From contig CP038114.1 of the NCBI GenBank assembly GCA_004519485.1, forward strand, positions 124,001 through 188,000: 64,000 nucleotides of DNA. Reading direction: 5' to 3'. The position numbers and the translations under genes are program-made. Positions 49,915 to 58,994 of this stretch are shown piece after piece. Every line of letters starts with the position of its first letter. Positions within the stretch are counted from its first letter, which is position 1. This DNA is from Nannochloropsis oceanica. Lineage: Eukaryota; Sar; Eustigmatophyceae; Eustigmatales; Monodopsidaceae. A model generated the notes under the pieces. That model made no database searches, had not been told where the DNA came from, and saw nothing but the letters and a program-made list of their open reading frames with translations.

Positions 49915-52170
49915 TCAAGTGACAATTATCCGTGACATGTACATGTAAGCCAATACACTCCCAGTGATCACCGTCATCATGAAAACAATAAACGAAATCG
50001 TTCCCACGAAAAAAGGAAAGCTATCTTCACTCCCACTCCCCTCACTCACCCCATTATAAAGATTCATCCCGAAAATTCCCGATACAAGCGCACCAAATGC
50101 AAAACACAGGTTAACCAACGCGAACAACGTTCCGATCGTCAAAAGCTTGTTGCGGGCCATGTCCAACTTTACTGTCACATAGTTCTCAGTATTCTGCATA
50201 TCCTCCTTCACCAACTCCCACTTTATTATCAACTCATTAAAGTCCCCCAAAAAGCTTTCCAACAAAATCTCAGCTTCGTCGTTGTCCTCCGCTTCCAAAG
50301 GCAGCCATGTTGAGATGAGCTGCTGCTGTTCGTAGTTGCTATTGCTCTCCCCGTTTCCACTATCACCACCACAAGCAACACTGCTGTTTCTGCCTCCCAT
50401 CCTGCTCCCACCTCCTGCTCTCCCTTCACTGGCACCTAGCGCCATGCCAGCATCAGTGTTAACACTTTCCAGTCCCCCATTCTGCAGGAAAAAGTGCTGT
50501 TGCTGCTGTTGCTGGTGGTTCTGATTATTGGTGATAATACGGGTGAGGTGCAGCATTTGGAGGTGTTCCTCGTCGTCGAGAAGAGCAAAAATAGCCTTGT
50601 GGAGAGAGCGGACTTTAGCTTGGTGATTGGCGACTTGACTCTTTAGCTGCCGGAGAGTATCTTGAAGCTGGGTGTTTAGCGTTCCGTTTCCTAACAATGC
50701 CTTGCTATTCTTGATAATGTGCGGCCGTATATCCTTCAAGCGATTCCTAAAATGGTTATTAATCGTCATCAACACTGCTTCCAACGCCAAGAATTCAAAC
50801 TCCTCCTCCTCCTCCCCTCCCTCACCCATGTCGAACGCCCGCTGCTGCACTCTCAACCAACGCAAATTTCTCTCCAGCTCTCCGAAGCAATTCGATTCAG
50901 CGCCGTCCGGCACGACGACAATTATCCGATCCCACAAAATGAGACAACGTATGATATCTAAACTTAGCACGATCGTATGCCTACGCACGGCAATACTCAT
51001 CTCTTTACTCTTCACACTCTCCGTGTCCAACCCACTTACCAACCGCCTCACATCTCGGGCATTCAACAAACCACCCACCAGAGCGGGTGGTGCCTGCAAT
51101 GGCATGCGGGTTACTGGCCCTCCTCCTCCCATCATGATACTCTCATTATTACCGGTGCTCATTGTCCTAGAATGAAGCATCCCCTTTCGATTGAAAGAAT
51201 TGGCGGCATTACTCACGCTATCCTCCTTGCACTGACCACCGGTGGAAAAAGGAGGTACATACGCGTTTTGGCTTAAATTTATCGAAAATTGTTGTTGCTG
51301 GCTTACATGCACTGCACGGACGGCGTTCTGGATGTAACGGAGTAAATCCTTTAAGGCCAATTCCATTTCCATCGTCTGCCCTTGCTTCGGCAGCGTCAAA
51401 GTACGGACATGCTGCTGTTTGGCTGTCAATACCTTACGGCCCGCCTTAGGACAAGTAGGTAAAGCTTTACTACGGGAGAGAGTCGTGTTCCCGTTCTCTT
51501 GTGTTAATGTCGTCGTCGACGAGGTCGAATGCTGCCCCTCCTCCTTCACCCCGCTCGAAACCCGCTGCGTCTCACTCAAGGATCCCATCAGCAACGGCTG
51601 CCGGGTGCCCGCATTTCGTCCATCGCCCTCCGCGGCAGCGTACGCCTCAGCCGCTTCGACCTCGGCTGCACGATTGTCTGCAGCCACGGCATGTGCTAGC
51701 AGCTCCAACCCTTCTTCCTCTTCATCGCTGATCAAAGCGGGGATCAAATTATGGACGCTACGTGCCTGGACATAGTCAGGTAGCCGAAAAGGACTCTTTT
51801 TACCTCCTGCGCTTGTCCCGTCCCCATTCCCGTCAATATCCAGCACCATGGATGAGGAGAGATCCCCACCATTATTCTTCTCCTCCAGGCCCTCCTCATC
51901 CTCTCCCTCGTCATCGTCGAGCTCAGGAATGGCCATATTACGACCATATTTGTCGTCTCGGCTGCGGTGGCGCCGCGCTTGGGATGCAACCCCCAAGGCC
52001 TTGCGTAGTGGCCGCCACAAAGATGCGATACCCTCTTTGCGTCCTCCTCCTATGTTCTCGTCAGAACAGGCACCCACGTCGCTTGGGGGCGAGTCAGCGC
52101 CGGCTTCAATGGTAATGGGCAAGCCAATGACGTCATCGCCAGAGGCATTGACCTGATGTTGGTGGGCCAT
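49915..52170 (-). CDS. MRS2: MRS2/CorA-type magnesium channel (751 aa)
   Basis: Single exon. The diagnostic GMN selectivity motif sits in SGIFGMNLYNG (about residue 700), at the end of the first of two C-terminal transmembrane helices (LFALVNLCFAFGALV and TISFIVFMMTVITGSVLAY). Upstream are the Mrs2 core pieces: ARDVRRLVSGL, AVRRHTIVLSLDIIRCLI, EFEFLALEAVLM, LLDDEEHLQML, and EILLESFLGDFNELI followed by NTENYVTVKLDMARN. The family forms pentameric Mg2+ channels in mitochondria, plastids or vacuoles. At 751 residues it is nearly twice the usual length because of a long Ser/Asp/Gly-rich N-terminal region and Gln/Asn-rich insertions. No clear import signal is seen. The ATG at 52170 lies 63 nt after a good AG acceptor (52234), so a 5' UTR intron is likely. 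Confidence 0.88.
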   Translation of the reverse strand: MAHQHQVNASGDDVIGLPITIEAGADSPPSDVGACSDENIGGGRKEGIASLWRPLRKALGVASQARRHRSRDDKYGRNMAIPELDDDEGEDEEGLEEKNNGGDLSSSMVLDIDGNGDGTSAGGKKSPFRLPDYVQARSVHNLIPALISDEEEEGLELLAHAVAADNRAAEVEAAEAYAAAEGDGRNAGTRQPLLMGSLSETQRVSSGVKEEGQHSTSSTTTLTQENGNTTLSRSKALPTCPKAGRKVLTAKQQHVRTLTLPKQGQTMEMELALKDLLRYIQNAVRAVHVSQQQQFSINLSQNAYVPPFSTGGQCKEDSVSNAANSFNRKGMLHSRTMSTGNNESIMMGGGGPVTRMPLQAPPALVGGLLNARDVRRLVSGLDTESVKSKEMSIAVRRHTIVLSLDIIRCLILWDRIIVVVPDGAESNCFGELERNLRWLRVQQRAFDMGEGGEEEEEFEFLALEAVLMTINNHFRNRLKDIRPHIIKNSKALLGNGTLNTQLQDTLRQLKSQVANHQAKVRSLHKAIFALLDDEEHLQMLHLTRIITNNQNHQQQQQQHFFLQNGGLESVNTDAGMALGASEGRAGGGSRMGGRNSSVACGGDSGNGESNSNYEQQQLISTWLPLEAEDNDEAEILLESFLGDFNELIIKWELVKEDMQNTENYVTVKLDMARNKLLTIGTLFALVNLCFAFGALVSGIFGMNLYNGVSEGSGSEDSFPFFVGTISFIVFMMTVITGSVLAYMYMSRIIVT

Positions 52171-53050
52171 GGTGTAACGGCAGCAAGGGTTCGAAGCGGC
52201 AGCGGCGGTGTGGTTGATTGCGGCAGCAGGTGCCTGTTAGAGGAAATGAATCAAAATAAACAATAACGCAGACTTGGTTATTAGTCAGGGCAGAAATGTG
52301 GAGACAAAAGGAAAGGACGTGCATGCTGCTTTGGGTGTGAGATTCACTTTGCGACGTCGTTATTGAACCGTTACGAAACTGCCTCGTAACCCCTCCTTTA
52401 TGCGATCCCGGCATTGCCCACGAGCATCCATTTGTCGTCGTGCAGTCTTCCAAGGCCCACCAAAACCCCACCACGGACTGAGGCTCCGTGTACAAAAAGG
52501 TGCCGTCTTGGTGCGCCCCCACCTTCCTCCCTATCCTCGGCTGCTTGAAAATATACATGCTTTGGGCGACCAAGGGGACGCTCAGGCCCCCCACAGCTCG
52601 AGCCAACTTGCCGATTTGAGGAGTGTAGGTTACTTGCTGGAAAATTGGGTCAAGATCATGCAATGCATGTCCAATTTTATTGATGCTGGCGGCCCGGGGT
52701 TGTCGGAATGCACCCGTCTCCTTGTCAAAGGCATCTGCCTCCCAGAAGAAACGAATCTTGTCGCCACTCCCGAGGAAGTAATCGTCGGAAATGCGGCTTT
52801 AATCGTCCGTGGAGAAGACGGAGCGGTGTGCGGCCAGGTCAAACCCTTGAATCAAGGCGTTCATTCGGCCACGGAGTGCTGCGCACTTTGCCCGGGACCA
52901 GTATCCTTCCAAGACGAGGTATCCCTCCGTCTCGAAGCGCGTGCGATAGTCCTCCCACACCTCGGGGTCATCCATGAGTTGGAGCTCCTTGTTGCCATTG
53001 TCAAGCGCAAGTGTTGGTTGTGCGATGGCGTTAGTGCTGGTGGTCGTCAT
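52133..53050 (-). pseudogene. Phytanoyl-CoA dioxygenase-like gene, interrupted and 3'-truncated
   Basis: The frame from the ATG at 53050 to 52133 encodes the N-terminal and central part of a PhyH family Fe(II)/2-oxoglutarate dioxygenase: YRTRFETEGYLVLEGYWS, SDDYFLGSGDKIRFFWE, SINKIGHALHDLDPIF, AQSMYIFKQP, VGAHQDGTFLYTEP (iron-binding H and D), GCSWAMPGSHKGG. One in-frame TAA at 52801-52799 interrupts it in the loop after VFSTDD. From memory of plant homologues the loop keeps its length and has Gln at this place, which a CAA-to-TAA change would explain. After VTRQFRN the family's last 70 or so residues, with the distal iron-binding His and the Arg that holds 2-oxoglutarate, are missing. The frame runs through a probable 142-nt intron into the start of the magnesium channel gene. 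It is probably a decayed host gene; sequencing error at the TAA remains possible, but would not explain the missing tail. Confidence 0.68.
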
Positions 53051-54144
53051 GGCTAAATGGCTCTGGTGTTATGGGTTGGGACACGGAGTGGGGAGGTCAG
53101 ACGCTTTGTCATTTGTACTTCCTGGCGGCAGCTTGGCGGCCTGCCTGCCTGCCCATCAGGTGTACGTGGGGATTGTATGGCAGGTTAAACATCGTTTTAT
53201 TGCCTTGCACCGAATCTTGCTGCACAGTCGATCAGGCTGATTTGAGCAGGCGCCGCAAGTGCCTTCAATCATCATCAAAACGCCAGCAAGCAGCCAGTGC
53301 CCCTCACATTATGCTCACCCCTCTCAATATTCACATTCCCCCAGCAGGTATGTCTAGTCCTTTGTATAGCGGCTCTCCGGGTCGCCAAAGCCACCGTGAT
53401 CGGGACAGAGGCCACCGATATACATATCTTTCTCTTTTTATTCGTCCTGTTCTTTTCCTCCTATCTTTCTCTTGGTCGAATCTTCTTCTCCTTCTTCTAT
53501 ATTGCATTGTCATTCTCCCTTCCTCTTCCTTCTTTGTCGCCCACCAAAATTGATGTAAATGTGAACGCGGAAACCCTCCCTGGCAGTCAACGGCTCAGAC
53601 TTGTCAGGGAAAAATCAAGATAGAAAAAATATGAGGCGACGACCACCTGGGAAGAAATTACTTGGGAACGCCAAATGCACAACACGGAGGAAAAAGACAC
53701 ACCAAGTCACGTAGTGAAATATGTAGACCTGATTCTTCTTTATCTTTTGAGCGACAGGTCAAGTGGCGGGGTGGTGCTTGGGAAAAACACAAAGGTGAAA
53801 ATCGTAAATATTTTGGTATGTGCCCGTTGCAGGGCACATACCTTGTGTTGGAAATATACCAAAAGGTACACCTGGCAATTTATCATTGCCAGGTGATCAT
53901 TTTTGCATAATAGCAACGATAAAATTGGACGCAGAAGAGGGTATCTTGCTTTTCAGGCCGCACATTCTCATGATCCCTTGGGGAGAACGGAAAGGCCAGG
54001 CTCGAAGTTGTCGAATCTTTCGGTGATTCCAGCGCGTGCGTGCATCTGCTTTTCCGTTGGGTGGTATGTGCGCCCTCGGCAAGGCCGGCGCTACCCGAAA
54101 GTCCTAGAAAGGAAAGTCCCGTCGTCTTTAAAGTCAACAACCCA
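53051..54144. other. Accessory-type intergenic region upstream of the Fanzor remnant
   Basis: No convincing gene in 1.1 kb. Open frames of 60-160 codons exist on both strands without motifs. The part from 53811 to 53895 folds into two adjacent hairpins. If the nuclease gene was once complete, its N-terminal exons would be expected here, but I could not recognise RuvC-I. Confidence 0.45.
53811..53895. repeat. Two adjacent perfect hairpins within a larger inverted repeat
   Basis: Hairpin 1: GGTATGTGCCC at 53815-53825 pairs with GGGCACATACC at 53832-53842 around a 6-nt loop. Hairpin 2: CACCTGGCAAT at 53869-53879 pairs with ATTGCCAGGTG at 53885-53895 around a 5-nt loop. In addition TTTTGGTAT (53811-53819) is complementary to ATACCAAAA (53856-53864), so the first stem has an alternative partner. 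Could be a structured RNA or transposon-end relic. Confidence 0.8.
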
Positions 54145-54228
54145 CGTATGCGGTCTTGGATGGAAGCCAGGCAGAAACAAAGCATGTATATACGGCCGTG
54201 GATGAAAGCCAAGCAGAAACAAAGCATG
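54145..54228 (+). repeat. 42-bp tandem duplication, two copies
   Basis: Units 54145-54186 and 54187-54228 encode, on the plus strand, two 14-residue repeats of the form R-x-R-S/P-W-M-x-A-x-QKQSM. The second unit ends at ATG/GTATGA, a possible splice donor. It may be part of an exon of the neighbouring nuclease remnant. Confidence 0.75.
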
Positions 54229-54524
54229 GTATGAAATCTGGCCTGTGCGTCAGATAATGTAAGCACATCCCGCCCCAAATCCGAACGAGTCGCCGAGCTC
54301 GCCCCAAGGAAAGTGCATTCGTTGACTCTTCCTCTCTTCTTCTACAAAAAAATAGTTTGACAAGCTTTTTGTGACATTCTGGGACGAGGCATGCGTACTT
54401 GGGCATTGGCTTCAGGCTAGTCCAGGCCAGTTGTTACATGTTGGACAACAGCTGCTACACTACCATGATGGTAGATTACCAGGTGCAGTAGAATGTTTTC
54501 CCCTCCTCCCAAGAACCAAGGCAA

Positions 54525-54797
54525 GCGTGCGTGGCACGCGGCTGTTTTGTTTACTGCCGCCGCACCCACCTATCCCCCCCCCCCCTCCCTTCCCTCCTTC
54601 CTACCCACCCGCGCCACACACCACACACCCACAGCTGATTCCCCCGCGCGTCAGCCTGGAGTGAACAACAGTATCGTGGCCACACCAAAGGGACAGGAGG
54701 GCGCCGAGGCAGGCGTGCGTGGCACGCGGCTGTTTTGTTTACTGCCGCCGCACCCACCTATCCCCCCCCCCTTCCCTTCCCTCCTTCCTACCCACCC
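54525..54797. repeat. 188-bp-spaced direct duplication (about 85 bp per copy)
   Basis: The block starting GCGTGCGTGGCACGCGGCTG at 54525 and running through a C-tract to about 54609 recurs at 54713-54797 with few changes. Both copies contain a C-run of about 10-13. They lie in the presumed intron of the Fanzor remnant. Confidence 0.88.
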
Positions 54798-54984
54798 ATT
54801 CACCGCGACTGCAACTTACATTTTGCCATTGTGCCAAGGACAATACCACACCCTCCATTAGCGCCGTCAAACTTCCTCTCTATTTCCCCCCCTCCCCGCC
54901 CCCCCCCCCCCTCCTCAAATCACAGACAAAGGTACACCTCGATTGTGGGCAGCGTCTAAACCCAATTGCGAGAAGGGCAGAAGG

Positions 54985-55265
54985 AGAAGGAGGTGAAGGA
55001 GGAGAAGGAGGAGAAGGAGGAAGAGGAAGAGGAGGAGGAGGTGGTGGAGGAGGGGGGGAAGGTGGAGGAGGAGGAGAAGGGGGAGGAGGAGGAGGAGGAG
55101 GAAGGGAAAGGCAGAAGGAGAAGGAGGTGAAGGAGGAGAAGGAGGAGGAGGAGGGGGCGGAGGCGGTGGAAGCAGAGGAGGAGGAGGAGGCGGAGGCGGA
55201 GGAGGCGGAGGCGGAGGAGACGGAGGAGGAGGCGGAGGAGGACGAGGACGAGGCAGAGGAGGAGG
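54985..55265 (+). repeat. Purine-only GGA/GAG low-complexity tract
   Basis: Nearly 280 bp of G and A with GGA, GAG and GAA units. Read in one frame it gives poly-Gly/Glu, in another poly-Arg, so it opens long artificial frames on both strands. It separates the two presumed zinc-knuckle halves of the Fanzor remnant. Confidence 0.9.
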
Positions 55266-55387
55266 TCATGAGCGGGCCATCCGAGGACTTTGTTGGTGTG
55301 ACACCTGTGAACAGTTCGTGTCCCGGGACGGCAATGGGGCACGCAACATCCTGCGGGTGTACAGGAGCATGGTCCGTGGGTAAGCTC

Positions 55388-55982
55388 GTCCCCATGATCT
55401 TCGGTTTGGTCAACCGCGGCAAGATATGCGGACACTCTATGTGCAGCCTTCCCGCTGACCTCCTCTTTTATCCTCCTTCCCCCCCTCCTCCTGGCCCTGT
55501 GTGGGCCGTCCGGGGACTTTGCCTGATCAAAAAACCTGTCAAAGTCGCTAGAAAAACTCGGACAAGGAAATAAGGGATGAATACGCAACAATTTCTTGTT
55601 GGAAGGCTCCCCCTCGTATGCAAGTCCTACTGGGACGTCAGGTTGCATGCGATAGTTCTACAGGAGTGTAGGAGCGGCAGAAAAAAAGAACTTGAAGACC
55701 TTCATTCTTTCTCTTTCTTTGGACATGCTTACGGCAATGGTCAATTCCTTTTGTAGATCTATACTGACTCTCTTCCCTTTCTTTCACACCGTATGAACTG
55801 TTTGATAATTTCGTCTATGCTTCTGGAGGTGGCCGAAGAGGCCTCTCCTTGTCCTGATGTTCTTCTTGGCATCAGGCTCTCTATACTCAGCTCTCTATGA
55901 TTTTGTTTCTTTCTTTCCAACAAACCCTCTTACCTTTTCTTTCGTTTTTTAACATCCCTACCTTATCCTACCTCACCTCATA
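55388..55982. other. Region after the Fanzor tail, with a diverged copy of its knuckle sequence
   Basis: At about 55500-55522 the sequence matches the RAIRGLC coding stretch of the tail (20 of about 23 bases), then diverges (encoding AVRGLC, then LIKKPVK). The rest, to the 3' end of the PYROXD2-like gene, shows no gene. If the element was active, its guide RNA would be expected near here by analogy with other Fanzors. Confidence 0.45.
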
Positions 55983-58434
55983 TTATCGCTGTAAGTCACT
56001 TAAAACCACACGCGCACAGTTCCTACCAGGAGCACCCATCACCCCTCCCCCGGGATGCGTGCCTGCCCCACACAAATATAGACCAGGCAGCGGAGTGCGG
56101 TATCCCGGCCGCGCGTACGCCAATTGATGCAAGCCCAAGCTACCATGAAATATATTCCCTCCACGTAATCCAAACACTCTTTCCAGATCTAAAGGTGACA
56201 ATAGATCTCTCCCCAAAATCGACGAGGAAAAGTGTGGAGCCCTCTCGTCGATAATTCTAAATACACGATCAGCGAATGCATTCTTGAATCCCTCATCCTC
56301 CCAGCTTCCCACTTTCGGATCGAGGTCATAGGGCGCATACTGGACGAACAACGATGCGACATGCTTGCCCGGTGGAGCTAATGTGGTGTCCAAGGAGGAA
56401 GGTAGCGTCATCTCAATCACTGGTCGAGAGCTAGGACGACGGTGGGCATGAGCCTCCAAATAAGCATCTTCTATCTCTTGAACTCTTTCTTCAAAGTGGA
56501 TAGTGCCCCGATGCTGGGGACCTGCCTCGTTCGAAGCAGAGGAGGGGCAGCAGATGAAGTCAGGAAGGCGCTCCAATGCCAAATTAATTTTGAAGACCCC
56601 GGAGGCGTAGTCAGTGTGGCGAATGCGCTGGAGGAAAGCCGGGGGCAGAGGCGAGGAGGAGGAGGGAGGGAGGGAGGAGGGGGGGAAGAGCTCGACAAAT
56701 GTGTGGTAAGGGGTGCCGCTTGAGAGGGTGACAGAGGCTTCTAGTCTGTGTATGAGAGGGAGGAGAAAGGGTTGATAAACATATGTCATCGCTATGGCGA
56801 GGGGGAAGACTGCCATTGTGAATGTGACCATACACATATGCCACTCTCCCTCTCCTCTCCCTTGGTCCCTTGGTCCCTTGGTCCCTTGCTTACCGTGTCC
56901 CACACGCCATCTCCACGCCCGTCACTCGCCCCAACCCTTCACTATACACAAACTGTTGCACCTGCGCGCTGGTCACTATCTCTGCCCCCCACGCCTTGGC
57001 TGCCTTGGCGATGCTGTGACTAACGGCACCCATCCCTCCTTCAACATAAGCCCACACGCCCTTCCGTCCCGCTGCCTCTCCTGTGTCAATAGTGAACAAA
57101 GAATTAGGGAAAAGCGAAGTACAAGAGCATTATGAAGGATGTAAAACATAAAAATAAACACATACAACAAATAAGAAATGAAATGAATGAAACACGAATT
57201 AGGGTAAGTGAGAATAATTTCCAAATTAATAGCAGGGTATTTTCGAGTCTTGTATGCGCCCTTCCCTCCCGCCCTTCCTCCCTCCCTCTTCACCCATGAC
57301 ATGGTGCAACAGCACATATGCGGATCCTGGCGATTTGGGCCCCACCATCGCACCGATAACCGCATCTGTCGCGAGCGTCGCCTTAACCACCTCGCTCTCA
57401 AACCATCGGTCCAACAAATTGGTTGCCGGGGCCGTGAAAAGCTCATAAAAAGAGACGAGCCTTCCGCGACTCTTCCATCCTAGCCTCAGTAACTTTCCGA
57501 GGGTGGCGAAGGTATGTTTCCTTTCGCTCCACTTAGCTTGCCCATCCCATGGGTTAGGAGGAGAGGAATCGAGCAACGGCTCGATTAACTCACGTGCTTG
57601 GCCCAGAAATCTTTCGTACTCGATGAAGGCATCAGCGTCTCGCAGAGAAAATTGAGCGATGGATTGCCAGTTCTTCTCCTGCATGGGAGGAGGCGAGGGG
57701 GAGGGATAGGGAGAAAGGTAAGGAGCAGCATTTAGAGGAGGAATAATTACTACGACCGGGACAGTGAGAAGTAAGTAGATTGGCATGGGCAAAATTACGA
57801 CTTAACAATTAACCCTTCCGTCCCTTTTGCCCACTCTCCCTCCACGCCCTACCTCATTACTCCCCAACATCAAATACTTTCCAACTTCACCTGTAGGAGT
57901 GAACGAGGAAGGGTCCCTTGGTAGGTATTTAAAGCCATGTTTCTCAAGCGCTAGATCAGTAATAATCTGAGGGCGGAGCAACCCAGCCAGGTACGAAGCT
58001 CTGCTGAATTTGAATCCATTGACCAGCTCCTCTGTGACTGCTGCCCCGCCCACCACATGACGACGTTCCAGGACAAGGACATCAAGACCTTGTTTTGCGA
58101 GGTAGGCAGCGGCGACTAGACCGTTGTGGCCCCCACCGACGACGATGGCGTCGCGTTTGATGCGGGTAGGAGCGATGAAGTGGTAGGGGGAAGCAAGGTA
58201 CTTGCGGCTGAGAGGAAGCGGGGAGGAAGAGGAAGATGAGGATGAGGGCGAGGAGGAGGAGGAGGAGGAGGAGGAGGAGGAGGAGGAGGAGGAGGAGGAG
58301 GAGGAGGAGGCGAAGCTAACGCAGCAGCCGCATCTTGTGGTCGAGAGCACAGAGGGTGTTGAGAGGATGCGAGAGCGGCGGATGAAATGGGTCGTCGCAG
58401 TGATTGCTGTTTCTGCTCCTGCCGACCATGGCAT
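55983..58434 (-). CDS. PYROXD2: PYROXD2-like FAD oxidoreductase, phytoene-desaturase superfamily (638 aa)
   Basis: Exons 58434-57853, 57678-57294, 57080-56894 and 56745-55983; introns of 174, 213 and 148 nt. All three junctions rebuild conserved sequence: LMLGSNE/EKNWQSIAQF, HHVMG/EAAGRKGVWAYVEGG and EMACGTR/LEASVTLSSGTPYHTF. The Rossmann motif VVGGGHNGLVAAAYLAKQG lies at about residue 97; GFKFSRASYLAGLLRP and the C-terminal GLYLCGAGTHPGGGV (FAD-binding) are typical. Human PYROXD2 is a mitochondrial matrix protein of uncertain reaction. The first 95 residues form a probable presequence (MPWSAGAETAITATTHFIRR) followed by a Ser run coded by a GGA microsatellite at 58250-58310. An open frame continues upstream to 58812, but the ATG at 58434 gives the better presequence. 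It is divergent from uS19. Confidence 0.88.
56858..56889. repeat. 8-bp tandem repeat at an intron 5' end
   Basis: Four copies of TCCCTTGG (last one TCCCTTGC) on the plus strand. On the coding (minus) strand they lie directly downstream of the GTAAGC donor of the third PYROXD2-like intron; the last unit overlaps the donor. Confidence 0.85.
58250..58310. repeat. (GGA)n microsatellite, about 20 units
   Basis: An almost perfect GGA/GAG array on the plus strand encodes a run of Ser (TCC) in the leader of the PYROXD2-like protein. Its length is probably variable between strains. Confidence 0.9.
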
Positions 58435-58994
58435 GGTGTGCTGTTGGGTGGATTGGATGAATGTAATGAAAAAAGGAAGCCGCCATGATTTCGATGCAGT
58501 GCGTGAGGCAGGGCAATCAAAAGCTGGCCATCGCGGGGTTCGCGTCCGGTCATAATCTGCCCAACCACAGCCACCCCTCGCCGCCTCTCGTCCATCGCTC
58601 CCCTGGTCATCCCTCTCTTCCTCCTGCTGATCCACGCTACGCGTAGCACTCACCTCTAGGGCCTCAATGCCTTGCAAGGCTAAACTGATGTGCGTACTGG
58701 GAGATCCTGTGATGCCTGGAAGGGCACGTCCTACTCCATTCTCTCGCTGTGTGGTGAGGAGGGGATCAAGAAAGAAGAATGGGGGGGGCTGCCGCTCGAG
58801 CATCACCCTCATGCCCTACACACAGCAAAGGCACATTTACCTCTGCATACACAGCTCTTAAAAGGCATAGGGGAAAGGGCATGCGAGGGCGTGGCCGCTG
58901 TGGCGTTGCCTCAATCCACTCTGCTGCCTCCCTCCTCTTCCTTGTCATCATGGTACTCATGACCTCTCTACCCCAAACCCACCCAACAGGAACC
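58435..58994. other. Divergent promoter region, PYROXD2-like/uS19
   Basis: 560 bp between the chosen starts. A pyrimidine-rich stretch and CAACAG end five bases before the uS19 ATG, so a 5' UTR intron in the ribosomal protein gene is possible. Confidence 0.5.

Larger units (their letters stand above)
54356..55387 (+). mobile_element. Fanzor (eukaryotic TnpB-type RNA-guided nuclease) C-terminal remnant
   Basis: The anchor is plus-strand 55271-55387: HERAIRGLCWCDTC, then EQFVSRDGNGARNIL and RVYRSMVRG before a stop. The order RGL..C..C, then RD.N.ARNI, is the second zinc knuckle and RuvC-III motif (catalytic Asp in RDGN) of the TnpB/Fanzor family. Upstream, an open segment from 54926 (after a C-rich tract and CACAG) encodes HLDCGQRLNPIARR, a possible first knuckle. 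Another from 54356, after CTTCCTCTCTTCTTCTAC...ATAG, encodes FDKLFVTFWDEACVLGHW, possibly the part before the knuckles. A purine-only GGA/GAG expansion (54985-55265) lies between the knuckle halves and they are in different frames, so either an intron lies there or the gene is broken. RuvC-I was not found. Fanzors are spread by transposons and use a guide (omega) RNA. The C-terminal call is good; the upstream parts are inference. Confidence 0.58.

Noticed and set aside
52133-52240. Fusion of the dioxygenase and the magnesium channel into one protein
   Set aside because: All donor candidates before the AG at 52234 leave phase 1, which enters the channel exon in a frame that stops after about 33 codons; the channel needs phase 0.
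54719-55573. 284-codon plus-strand frame of poly-Gly/Glu, and its minus-strand mirrors
   Set aside because: Created by the purine-only tract. Only its short part around 54926-54985 may be real, as an exon of the nuclease remnant.
58435-58812. Upstream extension of the PYROXD2-like protein by 126 residues
   Set aside because: The added sequence has no motif, overlaps the divergent promoter, and hides a good mitochondrial presequence that begins at 58434.
58779-58994. Upstream extension of uS19 by 72 residues
   Set aside because: uS19 starts at MADALEGLS in all eukaryotes I know; the preceding part is likely 5' UTR or intron.
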